From Flavobacterium sp. 270 (GTDB lineage Bacteria > Bacteroidota > Bacteroidia > Flavobacteriales > Flavobacteriaceae): DNA of 64,000 nucleotides. Each line of letters begins with the position of its first letter. Position 1 is the first letter of the stretch. Under the pieces are notes generated by a model. The model saw only the letters and a list, made by a program, of their open reading frames with translations. It made no database searches and had not been told where the DNA came from. This document shows positions 8,887 through 17,948 of the stretch, one piece after another. The position numbers and the translations under genes are program-made. Location: the NCBI RefSeq assembly GCF_004368785.1, contig NZ_SODM01000001.1, forward strand, positions 744,001 to 808,000, given 5' to 3'.

Positions 8887-8914
8887 AAAGACCGTACTTA
8901 AAAGTACGGTCTTT
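8887..8914 (-). terminator. Terminator after the 9.0 kb barrel-protein gene
   Basis: Stem AAAGACCGTACTT and its complement with a very short loop, T-rich on both sides. It sits between the minus-strand barrel gene (stop at 8960) and the VF530-like gene. Confidence 0.8.
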
Positions 8915-8959
8915 CTTTTTTACAAAATTAGTAAAATCATTTCCTAATCTTTCTATGAA

Positions 8960-9598
8960 TTAGAATAAGAATTTAAACCCAACAGAAAGTGGAGACGTTA
9001 AGTTTGGATTACTTCCTCCAAGCGCTGTATTGTAATATCCATCAACATTTGCAGCATGAGCAAGTCCGAAGTTTGTAACTGTTGTTTTTTCTCCATCTTT
9101 AGGATCAAGAGTTGTAGAAGTAAAATTGGCTAAGTCATAAGAAAACTCAACAGAAAAATTTTTGGTTACAAAATAATCAAATCCACCAGAAAGTGATAAT
9201 CCAACCTGATTTACTTTTAATTCGCTTTCTTTTTCTTTTCCAGTAATTACAGGCAATGCTAATTGGCCAAAGAAATAAAGAGAACCGGCAACATTCCAAT
9301 ATTTTCTAGCCAAAGGCTCAATTACAATTAAATCTGTTTTTGCTGCAGTTCCATCATTAGAATCAGCTTTAATATTAATATATCCTACTGCAGCTCCAAC
9401 TGCAACAGAAGGCGTTACAAATGTCCCAACAATTGGAAGTACAGATAAACTTGTATTTTTTACATCTGCCGTTTTAGTCTGTTGATAACCAAATTGAGAG
9501 GTTACAAACCAAGCGCCTTTTAAACCCTGGCTTGCATCTTGAGCTTTTGCAGCTAATCCGATTAATACTAAACTAACTAATGTTACAATTTTTTTCAT
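8960..9598 (-). CDS. Outer membrane beta-barrel protein
   Basis: 212 aa with signal peptide MKKIVTLVSLVLIGLAAKAQ. The mature part has regular amphipathic beta strands (GAWFVTSQFGYQQ, SVAVGAAVGYINI, FFGQLALPVI, QVGLSLSGGFDYFV, FSVEFSYDLANF) and ends in SVGFKFLF, the aromatic ending typical of outer membrane barrels. The length fits an 8-strand OmpX/OmpW-like porin-family barrel. The specific function is unknown. It stands alone with its own terminator. Confidence 0.8.
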   Translation of the reverse strand: MKKIVTLVSLVLIGLAAKAQDASQGLKGAWFVTSQFGYQQTKTADVKNTSLSVLPIVGTFVTPSVAVGAAVGYINIKADSNDGTAAKTDLIVIEPLARKYWNVAGSLYFFGQLALPVITGKEKESELKVNQVGLSLSGGFDYFVTKNFSVEFSYDLANFTSTTLDPKDGEKTTVTNFGLAHAANVDGYYNTALGGSNPNLTSPLSVGFKFLF

Positions 9599-9724
9599 TT
9601 TGAGTTTGTTTTAAATTATTCAACAAACTTATGAGTAAGCTTTTCTATCAAGAATGATGAAAATCATAGATTAAAAAAAAACTTTAATTATCTTTAGCAG
9701 TAATAAAGTTTTTCAATTTTGTCT

Positions 9725-9732
9725 TACATTTG
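9725..9732 (+). promoter_or_regulatory. -7 element TACATTTG directly before smpB
   Basis: Exact TAnnTTTG match that ends 4 nt before the smpB ATG (9737). The usual spacing of 4-8 nt to the start site places transcription start on or next to the start codon, so the mRNA may be leaderless. Confidence 0.6.
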
Positions 9733-9736
9733 CACT

Positions 9737-10192
9737 ATGTTAAAATCAGTCAATATACTTAATAAAAGAGCACGCTTCGATTACGAAATAATCGATACTT
9801 ATACTGCCGGAATTGTTTTATCGGGAACCGAAATCAAATCTATACGATTAGGAAAAGCGAATATTACAGAAAGCTTTTGTGAATTTAGCAACTTAGAACT
9901 TTTTGCAATCAACACTTATATTGAAGAGTATTCTTTTGGAAATCAATTCAATCATAAATCTAGAAGCGAACGTAAACTACTTTTGAATAAAAAGGAATTA
10001 AAAACGCTTCATAAAAATGTTCAGGCAAAAGGACTTACTATTGTTCCGCTTAAATTATTTACTAATGAAAAAGGACTTGCTAAACTTCAGATTGGACTTT
10101 GTAAGGGTAAGAAAAACTATGATAAACGCGAATCTCTAAAAGAACAGGATACAAAACGCGATTTAGACAGAATCAAAAAAGCTTATAATTAA
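9737..10192 (+). CDS. smpB: SsrA-binding protein SmpB
   Basis: Partner of tmRNA in trans-translation, which frees ribosomes stalled on broken mRNA. 151 aa, the normal size. Visible family blocks are [48 protein letters not shown] and [11 protein letters not shown]. The C-terminal tail [20 protein letters not shown] is the part that enters the mRNA channel. The start at 9737 gives the conserved N-terminus; an in-frame start 18 nt upstream would lie inside the promoter -7 element. Confidence 0.97.
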   Translation: MLKSVNILNKRARFDYEIIDTYTAGIVLSGTEIKSIRLGKANITESFCEFSNLELFAINTYIEEYSFGNQFNHKSRSERKLLLNKKELKTLHKNVQAKGLTIVPLKLFTNEKGLAKLQIGLCKGKKNYDKRESLKEQDTKRDLDRIKKAYN

Positions 10193-10272
10193 AAAGCGTT
10201 TTTGAGCTAAATAATTGTTTTCTAATATTTTATACTTAAATTTACTGTAGTATTAATCTTAAGTATAAATTT

Positions 10273-10911
10273 ATGAAGAAATATACACTTGTTTTAATCA
10301 TTCTTCTTCTTATCGGTTGTGGCAGTAATACTTCTATTGTAAGCAGCTGGAGAGATCCCAAAATAACAGTTGCTCAGGAACAATTTAAAAAAGTTCTAGT
10401 GGTAGTTTTGGTTAAAGACGAAGCTTCGAGAAGAACGGCAGAAAACAGAATTGCTTCAAGCAGTCCGATTTTCAAAACTTCATACCAATACATGAATGGC
10501 ACAACTTTGCATCTTAGTAAAGAGCAACAGTTAAAAATTCTTCAAGATGAAAACTTTGATGGCGTTGTTACAATGCGTTTAGTAAGCAAAGAAAAAGAAA
10601 CCAATTATGTTCCTGGAAGTTACACAGGAATGTATTACGGAGGTTTTGATGGTATGTACACTGGGATATATGGTTACGGATTTGGAAATTGGTACGGAAT
10701 GTATTCGCCAGCTTTCTATGATCCAGGATATTATCAGGAAACAACTTCATACATGGTGGAAACAAATGTTTTTTCATTAAAAGAAAATAAATTAATCTGG
10801 ACAGGAACTACAAAATCAGAATATGTAACAGATGTTGGTCAAACCGTTGATGCTATTATGCAGGCTGTTGTAAAAGAAATGAGAAAAGACGGCTCTCTTC
10901 CTTCAAAATAG
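10273..10911 (+). CDS. Lipoprotein of unknown function
   Basis: 212 aa with a lipoprotein signal (MKKYTLVLIILLLIGCG, lipobox LIGC with acylated Cys16). The mature protein has an alpha/beta start (FKKVLVVVLVKDEASRRTAENRIA), then a Gly/Tyr/Met-rich central stretch of about 40 residues (roughly 117-155), then strands describing a second alpha/beta part (VETNVFSLKENKLIWTGTTKS) and a helix. The layout recalls DUF4136-like lipoproteins, but I cannot confirm the family. It is probably anchored to a membrane facing the periplasm. It is followed by the Fic-like gene after 86 nt. Confidence 0.75.
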   Translation: MKKYTLVLIILLLIGCGSNTSIVSSWRDPKITVAQEQFKKVLVVVLVKDEASRRTAENRIASSSPIFKTSYQYMNGTTLHLSKEQQLKILQDENFDGVVTMRLVSKEKETNYVPGSYTGMYYGGFDGMYTGIYGYGFGNWYGMYSPAFYDPGYYQETTSYMVETNVFSLKENKLIWTGTTKSEYVTDVGQTVDAIMQAVVKEMRKDGSLPSK

Positions 10912-10997
10912 AATTTTCAAAGAAAGCAGTAATTTTATTATTGCTTTTTTTACATATGATTAATTGACTAATTTTGTCAAGACTAAAATTTTCATAA

Positions 10998-12005
10998 ATG
11001 AAAAATCTTTTAAGAAATGCTCGTGAAAATAAAGGATTTAAAACCCGCGAACTAGCACAGCTTTCTAATATTGACCAGGCATTAATAAGTAAATTTGAAT
11101 CGGGCACAAGAAAACCAACGAAAGATCAAATTACTCAACTGGCACAGCTTTTAGAAATTGATTATGAAACATTAATGATTGCCTGGCTTAAAGAAAAAAT
11201 TCTTTATGAGATTGGCGATGAAGAATTTGCTTTGAAAGCTTTACTTTTAGCAGAACAGGAAATTCAAAATAGAAGAAAGAAAATAAACTCAGTAATTTTA
11301 TCTTCACTTCAATCTGTTTTAGATGAAATCGAAACATTAAAAAATCAAATACAATCTTTTGATCATTTTGAATTACGTCAGGTTTCTAAAACTTTAGAAT
11401 TAGAATTCATACATCAAAGTATTAGCCTAACCGGAAATTCTTTCACATTAGAAGAGACTAAATCTGTTATCAACGACGGATTGACTATTTCTGATAGAAC
11501 CATGCAAGAACATCTGGAAGCAATAAATTTTCAGGAAGCGGTAGCTTATATAAAAAACCTGATCAATAAAAAAACAGGTGTAAATGAAAAAGAATTCCTC
11601 ACATTACATAACTTAATTTTAAAAGGAATTACATCAGAAAATCCAGGAAAATATAAAAATGATCCACTGATTATTCGCGAGATGAATTTATTTTTTAATT
11701 GGGTTGAAACTCATAAAAACAGCTTACATCCCATAATTTTAGCTTCAGAATCCTATCTTAAATTATTAGAAATAAAACCTTTTGAGAATAGGAATAAACA
11801 AATGGCAAATTTAATATTCAATTGGATATTACTCCAGCATGACTATATATACACAACATTTAATAAAAATAATGATGCCTTGAATGAATATTCAACTGTC
11901 ATAAAAGAATACCAAAACAAAAATGACAAATCAATCTTTACCAATTATATTCTTCGATTAGAAAAAGAAAACTTAAGTCGCGCCATTAAATTGGTGTCAA
12001 AATAA
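10998..12005 (+). CDS. HTH plus Fic-like protein with degenerate active site
   Basis: 335 aa. Residues 1-58 form an XRE-type helix-turn-helix (RELAQLSNIDQALISKFESGTRKP). Residues 130-290 match the Fic fold, including an alpha-inhibitory-like segment and a SDRTMQEHLEAINFQEAV helix. Fic proteins transfer AMP or related groups using the motif HPFx[D/E]GNGR. Here the motif reads KPFENRNKQ (residues 260-268), so the catalytic His and most phosphate-binding residues are replaced. The inhibitory motif [S/T]xxxE[G/N] reads SISLTGN (141-147) and lacks its Glu. The frame is intact and the HTH looks normal, so the protein may act as a DNA-binding regulator with a dead Fic fold. Confidence 0.8.
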   Translation: MKNLLRNARENKGFKTRELAQLSNIDQALISKFESGTRKPTKDQITQLAQLLEIDYETLMIAWLKEKILYEIGDEEFALKALLLAEQEIQNRRKKINSVILSSLQSVLDEIETLKNQIQSFDHFELRQVSKTLELEFIHQSISLTGNSFTLEETKSVINDGLTISDRTMQEHLEAINFQEAVAYIKNLINKKTGVNEKEFLTLHNLILKGITSENPGKYKNDPLIIREMNLFFNWVETHKNSLHPIILASESYLKLLEIKPFENRNKQMANLIFNWILLQHDYIYTTFNKNNDALNEYSTVIKEYQNKNDKSIFTNYILRLEKENLSRAIKLVSK

Positions 12006-12027
12006 AAGCCCATTTTAAATGGGCTTT
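12005..12027. terminator. Bidirectional terminator between fic-like gene and pcm
   Basis: Hairpin AAAGCCCATT-TTA-AATGGGCTTT located between two convergent genes, immediately after the Fic-like stop codon. A/T runs flank both sides, so it can serve both transcripts. Confidence 0.85.
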
Positions 12028-12030
12028 CTA

Positions 12031-12672
12031 TTAATTTTTATCTTCTAACAAAGGAACAAATCTAAATTCTCCAAACTCGTGTTTTTCAAACTGAGTTTCG
12101 TTTTTACGAATTAACAACGTCATTATCTGGACATCTTCTCCTAACGGAATCACAAGCCTGCCTCCTATTTTTAATTGTGCCATTAACGGCTGCGGAATAA
12201 ATGGTGCACCTGCTGTAACTATAATACTATCAAAAGGAGCAAAATTGGGCAACCCTTTATAACCATCTCCAAACGAAAGATGTTTGGGTCTGATATTTAA
12301 TTTTGGAAATAAAACTGATGTTGTTTTAAACAATTCCTTTTGTCTTTCAACACTAAACACTTTAGCGCCAAGCATACACAAAACGGCTGTCTGATAACCT
12401 GAACCTGTACCAATTTCCAAGATTTTGTGTTCTTTTTGAACCTCTAATAACTGCGATTGAAATGCAACTGTATAAGGCTGCGAAATCGTCTGCCCCGCTC
12501 CTATAGGAAATGCCTTATCTTGGTAAGCATAATCTTCAAAACTTGAATTCAGAAAAAGGTGTCTCGGAATTTTTTTTATCGCCTCCAAAACAGCTCTATC
12601 GGTAATCCCTTTCTGTTCTAAAGTGCTTACTAATTGATTACGAAGTCCTTGATGTTTGGCAGTGTCTTTCAA
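12031..12672 (-). CDS. pcm: Protein-L-isoaspartate O-methyltransferase
   Basis: SAM-dependent repair enzyme that methylates isoaspartyl residues in aged proteins. 213 aa, the normal size. The diagnostic GAGQTISQPYTVAFQ stretch is at about residues 58-72, and the SAM-binding motif LEIGTGSGYQTAVL follows at about 85-98. Later blocks FDSIIVTAGAPFIP and GGRLVIPLG are also typical. It is cytoplasmic and monocistronic, convergent with the Fic-like gene and sharing its terminator. Confidence 0.96.
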   Translation of the reverse strand: MKDTAKHQGLRNQLVSTLEQKGITDRAVLEAIKKIPRHLFLNSSFEDYAYQDKAFPIGAGQTISQPYTVAFQSQLLEVQKEHKILEIGTGSGYQTAVLCMLGAKVFSVERQKELFKTTSVLFPKLNIRPKHLSFGDGYKGLPNFAPFDSIIVTAGAPFIPQPLMAQLKIGGRLVIPLGEDVQIMTLLIRKNETQFEKHEFGEFRFVPLLEDKN

Positions 12673-12791
12673 AATGGGAAGGTTTTATTTTTGCAAAAAT
12701 AAGAAAACAAATTATGAATTATCAAGTACTTTTTAATCATTTAATTTCTATTTTTGGTTTTTTATTTAACTCAGATAAATACTAATAATAT

Positions 12792-13799
12792 ATGAAGAAA
12801 ATTATACTTGGCTTGTCTTTGTTTTTTTCCTTAATGGGAATTATAAGATCCTATTTTTTTGTTTTTTATGATTTTAGTGAAGTAACCGATTTTTTGAGTT
12901 TTATTATCTTTAACATCCAGGCATATAGTTTTGCCGGATTAGAGATTTACGTTAAAACGCATTTAATAAATGGGCGTTTAGAAAATGATTATATTTCAAT
13001 GGCACTTTTAAATTTATCTTTTTTTCTAACTTTTTTAGCAGGAACCATTATTTATTACTTTTCACATTATAAAGAAACTAGATTATTAAAGTTTAATTAT
13101 TCTTTAGTATTTTTAAATTCAATGATTTATATATTATCTCTTATTATTAATTTGAAAGAGAACAAATTGAATATTTACGCCTTTATTTACATCTTACTTG
13201 CTTTATTGTACATATATATTTCTTATAGGTTCATTACGAAAGATTTGAATGCTTTTGAATCCAAAATATTAGCAGATGAAAAAATAAAAAATGATGACGA
13301 TCTTAAAAATGTATCAAATAACAAACGTTTTTTAAATTTATTCATCGATAATACTTTAATATTTGTGGTATCATATAAATTTATTGAATATGCAGAAAGA
13401 CATGAGAATATCAATACAATATTTACCTCTTTTAAATCAATTGTAGGTGAAAAATTTAGTGCACTATTATTCTTTTGTATAATCAAATTTATCTACTATG
13501 TAATTTTTGAATTAGTATTTAAATCAACACCAGGAAAGTTCTTAACTGGATGTTACGTAACTGACGAAGATGGAGATATACCAACTTCTTCAGCCATCTT
13601 AAAACGTACTGTATGCAGATTTATACCTTTAGAAAGTTTTTCTTTTTTTGCTGGAATAAATATTCATGATAATTATTCAAGTACTATTGTTACAAATAAC
13701 AAAAAAGATCTAACTAACGAAAAGTTATATTTATATACATTAGTAATTAATTTTATTATAATCTTAATTATTTATAGCCTTTGTCAATATCCCTATTAA
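12792..13799 (+). CDS. RDD family membrane protein
   Basis: 335 aa. Four hydrophobic segments in the first 145 residues are followed by a charged linker, and then an RDD-type domain: the first helix contains Arg and Asp (KRFLNLFIDNTLIFV), followed by FKSTPGKFLTGCYVTDEDG, the hallmark T-x-G-K-x-x-x-G loop, and a final transmembrane helix. RDD proteins sit in the inner membrane; some are linked to cation/proton antiport, most are uncharacterised. The N-terminal four-helix extension is not part of the RDD domain. Base composition is very AT-rich. Confidence 0.8.
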   Translation: MKKIILGLSLFFSLMGIIRSYFFVFYDFSEVTDFLSFIIFNIQAYSFAGLEIYVKTHLINGRLENDYISMALLNLSFFLTFLAGTIIYYFSHYKETRLLKFNYSLVFLNSMIYILSLIINLKENKLNIYAFIYILLALLYIYISYRFITKDLNAFESKILADEKIKNDDDLKNVSNNKRFLNLFIDNTLIFVVSYKFIEYAERHENINTIFTSFKSIVGEKFSALLFFCIIKFIYYVIFELVFKSTPGKFLTGCYVTDEDGDIPTSSAILKRTVCRFIPLESFSFFAGINIHDNYSSTIVTNNKKDLTNEKLYLYTLVINFIIILIIYSLCQYPY

Positions 13800-13876
13800 T
13801 TAAATCCAAAAATCTTTCTGACATTCATTTTCACTTTCAACAAATAAATTCTATTTTTGTTTAAAATACATTTCTC

Positions 13877-14842
13877 ATGTTAAAAGTAGGAGTTTTAGGT
13901 GCTGGTCATCTTGGTAAAATACATTTACGCTTATTACAACAATCTGACAAGTACGAATTAGTTGGATTTTACGACGAAAATCAAGAAAATGCCGAAAGAA
14001 TTTCAAAAGAATTTGGCTATAAAAACTTCAGCACAATTGCTAAACTTATCCACGCTGTCGATGTAATCGATATTGTAACGCCAACACTTTCGCACTACAA
14101 ATGCGCAAAAGTGGCGATAAAATCAGGTAAACATATCTTTATAGAAAAACCAATTGCCAATACTGTAGAAGAAGCCGAAGAAATTATCGCTTTAGCAAAA
14201 GAATACAATGTAAAAGGTCAGGTTGGTCACGTAGAGCGTTTTAATCCTGCATTTATAGCAACCAAAAACATGATCGAAAATCCGATGTTTATAGAAACAC
14301 ATCGTTTGGCAGAATTTAATCCGCGTGGTACAGATGTGCCTGTCGTTTTAGATTTAATGATTCATGATATCGATGCTATTTTGAGTGTTGTAAAGTCGAA
14401 AGTAAAACATATTGACGCCAGTGGAGTTTCTGTTATCAGCGACACGCCAGATATTGCAAATGCAAGAATTGAATTTGAAAGTGGCTGTGTTGCTAATTTA
14501 ACTGCAAGCAGAATTTCATTAAAAAACATGCGTAAATCCCGTTTCTTTCAGAAAGATGCTTATATTTCAGTTGATTTCTTAGAGAAAAGATGCGAAGTAG
14601 TTCGTATGAAAGACGCGCCAGAAGTTCCTGGAGATTTTGATATGATCCTGCAAAATGCTGAAGGTGTAAAAAAACAAATCTATTTTACGAATCCTGATGT
14701 TGAGCAAAACAACGCAATTTTAGACGAATTAGAATCTTTTGCTAACGCAATTAGTACCGATACGACTCCTGTTGTAACGCTTGAACAAGCTACAGATGCC
14801 TTGAGAGTAGCGTATCAAATTATTGATTGTTTCAAAAAATAA
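13877..14842 (+). CDS. Gfo/Idh/MocA family oxidoreductase
   Basis: NAD(P)-dependent oxidoreductase of 321 aa. The N-terminal Rossmann motif is GVLGAGHLGKIHLRLL (residues 5-20). The family EKP motif occurs as GKHIFIEKPIANTVEEAEE at about 88-106, and the catalytic-region motif is DLMIHDIDAIL near 160. Family members act on sugars, inositols or cyclic adducts; the substrate here cannot be assigned. The hydroxyacyl-CoA dehydrogenase gene follows downstream, separated by a strong hairpin repeat. Confidence 0.9.
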   Translation: MLKVGVLGAGHLGKIHLRLLQQSDKYELVGFYDENQENAERISKEFGYKNFSTIAKLIHAVDVIDIVTPTLSHYKCAKVAIKSGKHIFIEKPIANTVEEAEEIIALAKEYNVKGQVGHVERFNPAFIATKNMIENPMFIETHRLAEFNPRGTDVPVVLDLMIHDIDAILSVVKSKVKHIDASGVSVISDTPDIANARIEFESGCVANLTASRISLKNMRKSRFFQKDAYISVDFLEKRCEVVRMKDAPEVPGDFDMILQNAEGVKKQIYFTNPDVEQNNAILDELESFANAISTDTTPVVTLEQATDALRVAYQIIDCFKK

Positions 14843-14861
14843 ATAAATCTTTAAAAATAAA

Positions 14862-14903
14862 TTAGCCACGAATTCACGAATAAATTGGTGAATTCGTGGC
14901 TAA
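14862..14903. repeat. Perfect inverted repeat, GCCACGAATTCAC type
   Basis: Arms TTAGCCACGAATTCAC and GTGAATTCGTGGCTAA (16 bp, perfect) around a 10-nt loop. It may work as a terminator for the oxidoreductase gene, but related sequences at 25128-25195 and 38044-38131 suggest a dispersed palindromic family. Confidence 0.75.
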
Positions 14904-14930
14904 ATCATAAATATAATACCAATATATAAT

Positions 14931-15824
14931 ATGAAAACTATAGCAGTAATTGGCGCAGGAACAATGGGTAACGGAATTGCACATACTTTTGCGCAAAGTG
15001 GTTTCACGGTAAAATTAATCGACGTTTCTGAAAAATCATTAGATAAAGGAATGGCAACTATTGCTGCAAATCTTGATCGTATGCTTTCTAAAGGATCAAT
15101 TACACAGGAAGATGTTGCTAAAACGATCACCAATATTATTACCTATACTGATATTAAAGACGGAGTTGTTGGAGTTGATTTAGTTGTAGAAGCTGCTACA
15201 GAAAATGTAGAATTAAAATTGAATATTTTCAAACAATTAAACGAAGCTTGTTCGCACAATACAATTTTAGCAACCAATACCTCTTCAATTTCAATTACAC
15301 AAATTGGAGCCGTTGTTGCACATCCTGAACGTGTTATCGGAATGCATTTTATGAATCCAGTGCCGATTATGAAACTGGTAGAAATCATTCGTGGTTACAA
15401 CACAAGCGATGAAGTGACCAAAATAGTAATGGAATTATCCGAGAAATTAGGTAAAACTCCGGTTGAAGTAAACGATTATCCAGGTTTTGTGGCAAACAGA
15501 ATTTTAATGCCAATGCTAAACGAAGCAATCGAAACGTTATACAATAAAGTAGCCGGCGTTTATGAAATTGACACGGTAATGAAATTAGGAATGGGACACC
15601 CGATGGGACCGCTTCAATTGGCTGATTTTATTGGACTTGATGTTTGTCTTGCTATTTTAAACGTTATGTACGACGGTTTCAAAAACCCGAAATATGCTCC
15701 TTGCCCACTATTAGTAAATATGGTTCGCGCAGGAAAATTGGGTGTGAAATCTGGTGAAGGTTTTTATGATTACAATGAAAGTAAAAAGGCTGAGAAGATT
15801 TCGAAACAATTTATTCTTTCATAA
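14931..15824 (+). CDS. 3-hydroxybutyryl-CoA (3-hydroxyacyl-CoA) dehydrogenase
   Basis: NAD-dependent oxidation of L-3-hydroxyacyl-CoA in fatty acid or butyrate-type metabolism. 297 aa, typical for the short monofunctional enzymes. The N-terminal motif is VIGAGTMGNGIAHTFA (residues 5-20); the catalytic His-Glu region is ERVIGMHFMNPVPIMKLVEII (His near 140). The C-terminal dimerisation domain has NDYPGFVANRILMPMLNEAI and MGHPMGPLQLADFIGLD. The yggS gene starts 12 nt after the stop, suggesting co-transcription. Confidence 0.95.
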   Translation: MKTIAVIGAGTMGNGIAHTFAQSGFTVKLIDVSEKSLDKGMATIAANLDRMLSKGSITQEDVAKTITNIITYTDIKDGVVGVDLVVEAATENVELKLNIFKQLNEACSHNTILATNTSSISITQIGAVVAHPERVIGMHFMNPVPIMKLVEIIRGYNTSDEVTKIVMELSEKLGKTPVEVNDYPGFVANRILMPMLNEAIETLYNKVAGVYEIDTVMKLGMGHPMGPLQLADFIGLDVCLAILNVMYDGFKNPKYAPCPLLVNMVRAGKLGVKSGEGFYDYNESKKAEKISKQFILS

Positions 15825-15836
15825 AAAGAAAAAAAT

Positions 15837-16496
15837 ATGTCAATAGCATCAAATTTAAATACCATAAAAGCTTCATTACCAGAAAATGTAACCCTAGTTG
15901 CTGTTTCTAAAACAAAACCTGTTTCAGACTTGATGCAAGCGTACGAAGCAGGTCAGCGCATTTTTGGAGAAAATAAAATTCAGGAAATGACCGAGAAATG
16001 GGAAGAAATGCCAAAAGACATTCAATGGCATATGATTGGACATGTGCAAACAAATAAAGTCAAATTTATGGCACCATTTGTGAGTTTGATTCATGGTGTT
16101 GACAGCTTCAAATTATTACAGGAAATTGACAAACAAGCTATTAAAAACAATAGAATTATAGATTGTTTGCTTCAAATATATATTGCCGAAGAAGAAACTA
16201 AATTTGGTTTAGACGAAAAAGAATTAAACGAACTTTTAACTTCTCCAGAATTCAAAGAATTAAAAAATATTCGTATCTTAGGATTGATGGGAATGGCGAC
16301 TTTTACAGACGATCAAAACCAGATAAAAAAAGAATTTACAAATCTAAAATCTACATTTGATTCCATTCAAAAATTACAAACTGAAAACTGCCAATTAGAT
16401 ACCATATCGATGGGAATGTCCGGAGATTATAAATTAGCAATTGAATGCGGAAGCACAATGGTTAGAATTGGAAGCAGTATTTTTGGAGGGCGCTAA
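15837..16496 (+). CDS. YggS family PLP-binding protein
   Basis: PLP homeostasis protein of the YggS/PROSC family, 219 aa. The PLP lysine lies in LVAVSKTKPVS (about residues 20-30). Further family signatures are GQRIFGENKIQEM, IQWHMIGHVQTNKVK, GLMGMATF, and SMGMSGDYKLAIECGSTMVRIGSSIFG at the C-terminus. These proteins carry PLP but have no known catalytic activity; they buffer free PLP and affect amino acid metabolism. The gene follows the dehydrogenase closely. Confidence 0.95.
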   Translation: MSIASNLNTIKASLPENVTLVAVSKTKPVSDLMQAYEAGQRIFGENKIQEMTEKWEEMPKDIQWHMIGHVQTNKVKFMAPFVSLIHGVDSFKLLQEIDKQAIKNNRIIDCLLQIYIAEEETKFGLDEKELNELLTSPEFKELKNIRILGLMGMATFTDDQNQIKKEFTNLKSTFDSIQKLQTENCQLDTISMGMSGDYKLAIECGSTMVRIGSSIFGGR

Positions 16497-16558
16497 TTTA
16501 ATTAACAAACGTAAGATGCAAAATTTGCGTCTCTACATATAGACACTGAACGCATAAT

Positions 16559-17920
16559 TTGTACGCAATATTAGACATAGAAACAACTGGAGGACAGTTT
16601 AATGAAGAGGGAATTACCGAAATCGCCATCTATAAATTTGATGGATATGAAGTAGTTGACCAGTTTATTAGTTTGGTCAATCCCGAAATTCCGATTCAGC
16701 CCTTTGTGGTGAAATTAACCGGAATCAATAATGCTATGCTGCAATCTGCACCCAAGTTTTTTGAAGTTGCAAAACGCATCATCGAAATGACTTCAGATTG
16801 CATTATTGTAGCACATAATGCCTCTTTTGATTACAGAATTCTTCGTACCGAATTTCGTCGTTTAGGCTATGATTTCGAAGCAAGAACCTTATGTACAGTC
16901 GAACTTGCCAAAAAACTAATTCCAGAGCAAACTTCTTATAGTTTAGGAAAATTAGTTCGCGCACTCGGAATTCCGATGGCAGACAGACATCGCGCCAGCG
17001 GAGACGCGATGGCAACCGTAAAGTTATTTAAAATGCTTTTGGAGAAAGACTTAGAAAAAACAATCGTAAAAGATTTTATAAAACTCGAAGTCGAAAAAGG
17101 AATCGCTCCAAAATTCTTAGATCTTGTTTCTCAAATGCCTGCCAAAACCGGCGTTTATTATATTCATAATGAAGGTGGAAATCTGATTTATATCGGCAAA
17201 AGCCAAAACATCAAAAAAAGAGTCAATCAGCATTTTACCGGAATCACCACAAAAAGCAAAAGAATTCAGGCTGAAGTTTTTACCATTAAATATGATGAAA
17301 CCGGAAGCGAACTAATTGCACTTTTAAAAGAAAGCGAAGAAATAAAAATAAACAGACCGCGATACAATCGTTCGCAGAAAAAAACATTTTTTCCTTACGC
17401 GATTTATGCAGAAAAAGATTCAAACGGTTATATCAATTTAAAATTGGAAAAAGCAGACGGACGCAAAAAAGAAATTGCTTCCTACGCTTCTTTACAAGAT
17501 GGAAAAAATGCGCTTTTTAGGTTTACGTCTAAATATCATTTGTGCCAAAAACTAACCGGATTGTACATTACCAAAAAAGAATGTTTTCAATATAAAATAA
17601 AAGAATGCGACGGCGCTTGCATTGGCGAAGTTACGCCCGAAATATACAATGCTCGCGTACAGGAATTTATCTCTGAAAACAGCTTCGAAAATAAAAGTAT
17701 GATTTTATTAGACCGTGGCAGAAATGTAAATGAGCGAAGTGCCATTTTAATAGAAAACGGAATTTATAAAGGTTATGCGTATTACGATTTAAATTATCAG
17801 ATCACTAATATCGAAATCCTAAAAAATATCCTGATCCCGATGCAGCATAATCGCGATGCAAAAAACCTCATTCAAAATTACATGCGTAAAAGCAAGAACT
17901 TAAAAATTCTTCATTTTTAG
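16559..17920 (+). CDS. DnaQ-like exonuclease fused to GIY-YIG nuclease domain
   Basis: 453 aa with two nuclease modules. Residues 1-165 are a DEDDh 3'-5' exonuclease like DNA polymerase III epsilon: LDIETTG (Asp6, Glu8), VAHNASFDYRILR, and HRASGDA with the catalytic His and last Asp. Residues about 190-280 are a GIY-YIG domain as in UvrC and Cho (KTGVYYIHNEGGNLIYIGKSQNIKKRVNQHF). The rest is a C-terminal region with Cys-rich segments. It may process DNA ends in repair, incising with one domain and trimming with the other; this is inference. The start is TTG at 16559, chosen because the exonuclease motif begins at residue 4 and no ATG is nearby. Confidence 0.88.
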   Translation: MYAILDIETTGGQFNEEGITEIAIYKFDGYEVVDQFISLVNPEIPIQPFVVKLTGINNAMLQSAPKFFEVAKRIIEMTSDCIIVAHNASFDYRILRTEFRRLGYDFEARTLCTVELAKKLIPEQTSYSLGKLVRALGIPMADRHRASGDAMATVKLFKMLLEKDLEKTIVKDFIKLEVEKGIAPKFLDLVSQMPAKTGVYYIHNEGGNLIYIGKSQNIKKRVNQHFTGITTKSKRIQAEVFTIKYDETGSELIALLKESEEIKINRPRYNRSQKKTFFPYAIYAEKDSNGYINLKLEKADGRKKEIASYASLQDGKNALFRFTSKYHLCQKLTGLYITKKECFQYKIKECDGACIGEVTPEIYNARVQEFISENSFENKSMILLDRGRNVNERSAILIENGIYKGYAYYDLNYQITNIEILKNILIPMQHNRDAKNLIQNYMRKSKNLKILHF

Positions 17921-17948
17921 TACTAAAAACTTTACGTATCTTCGCGTT

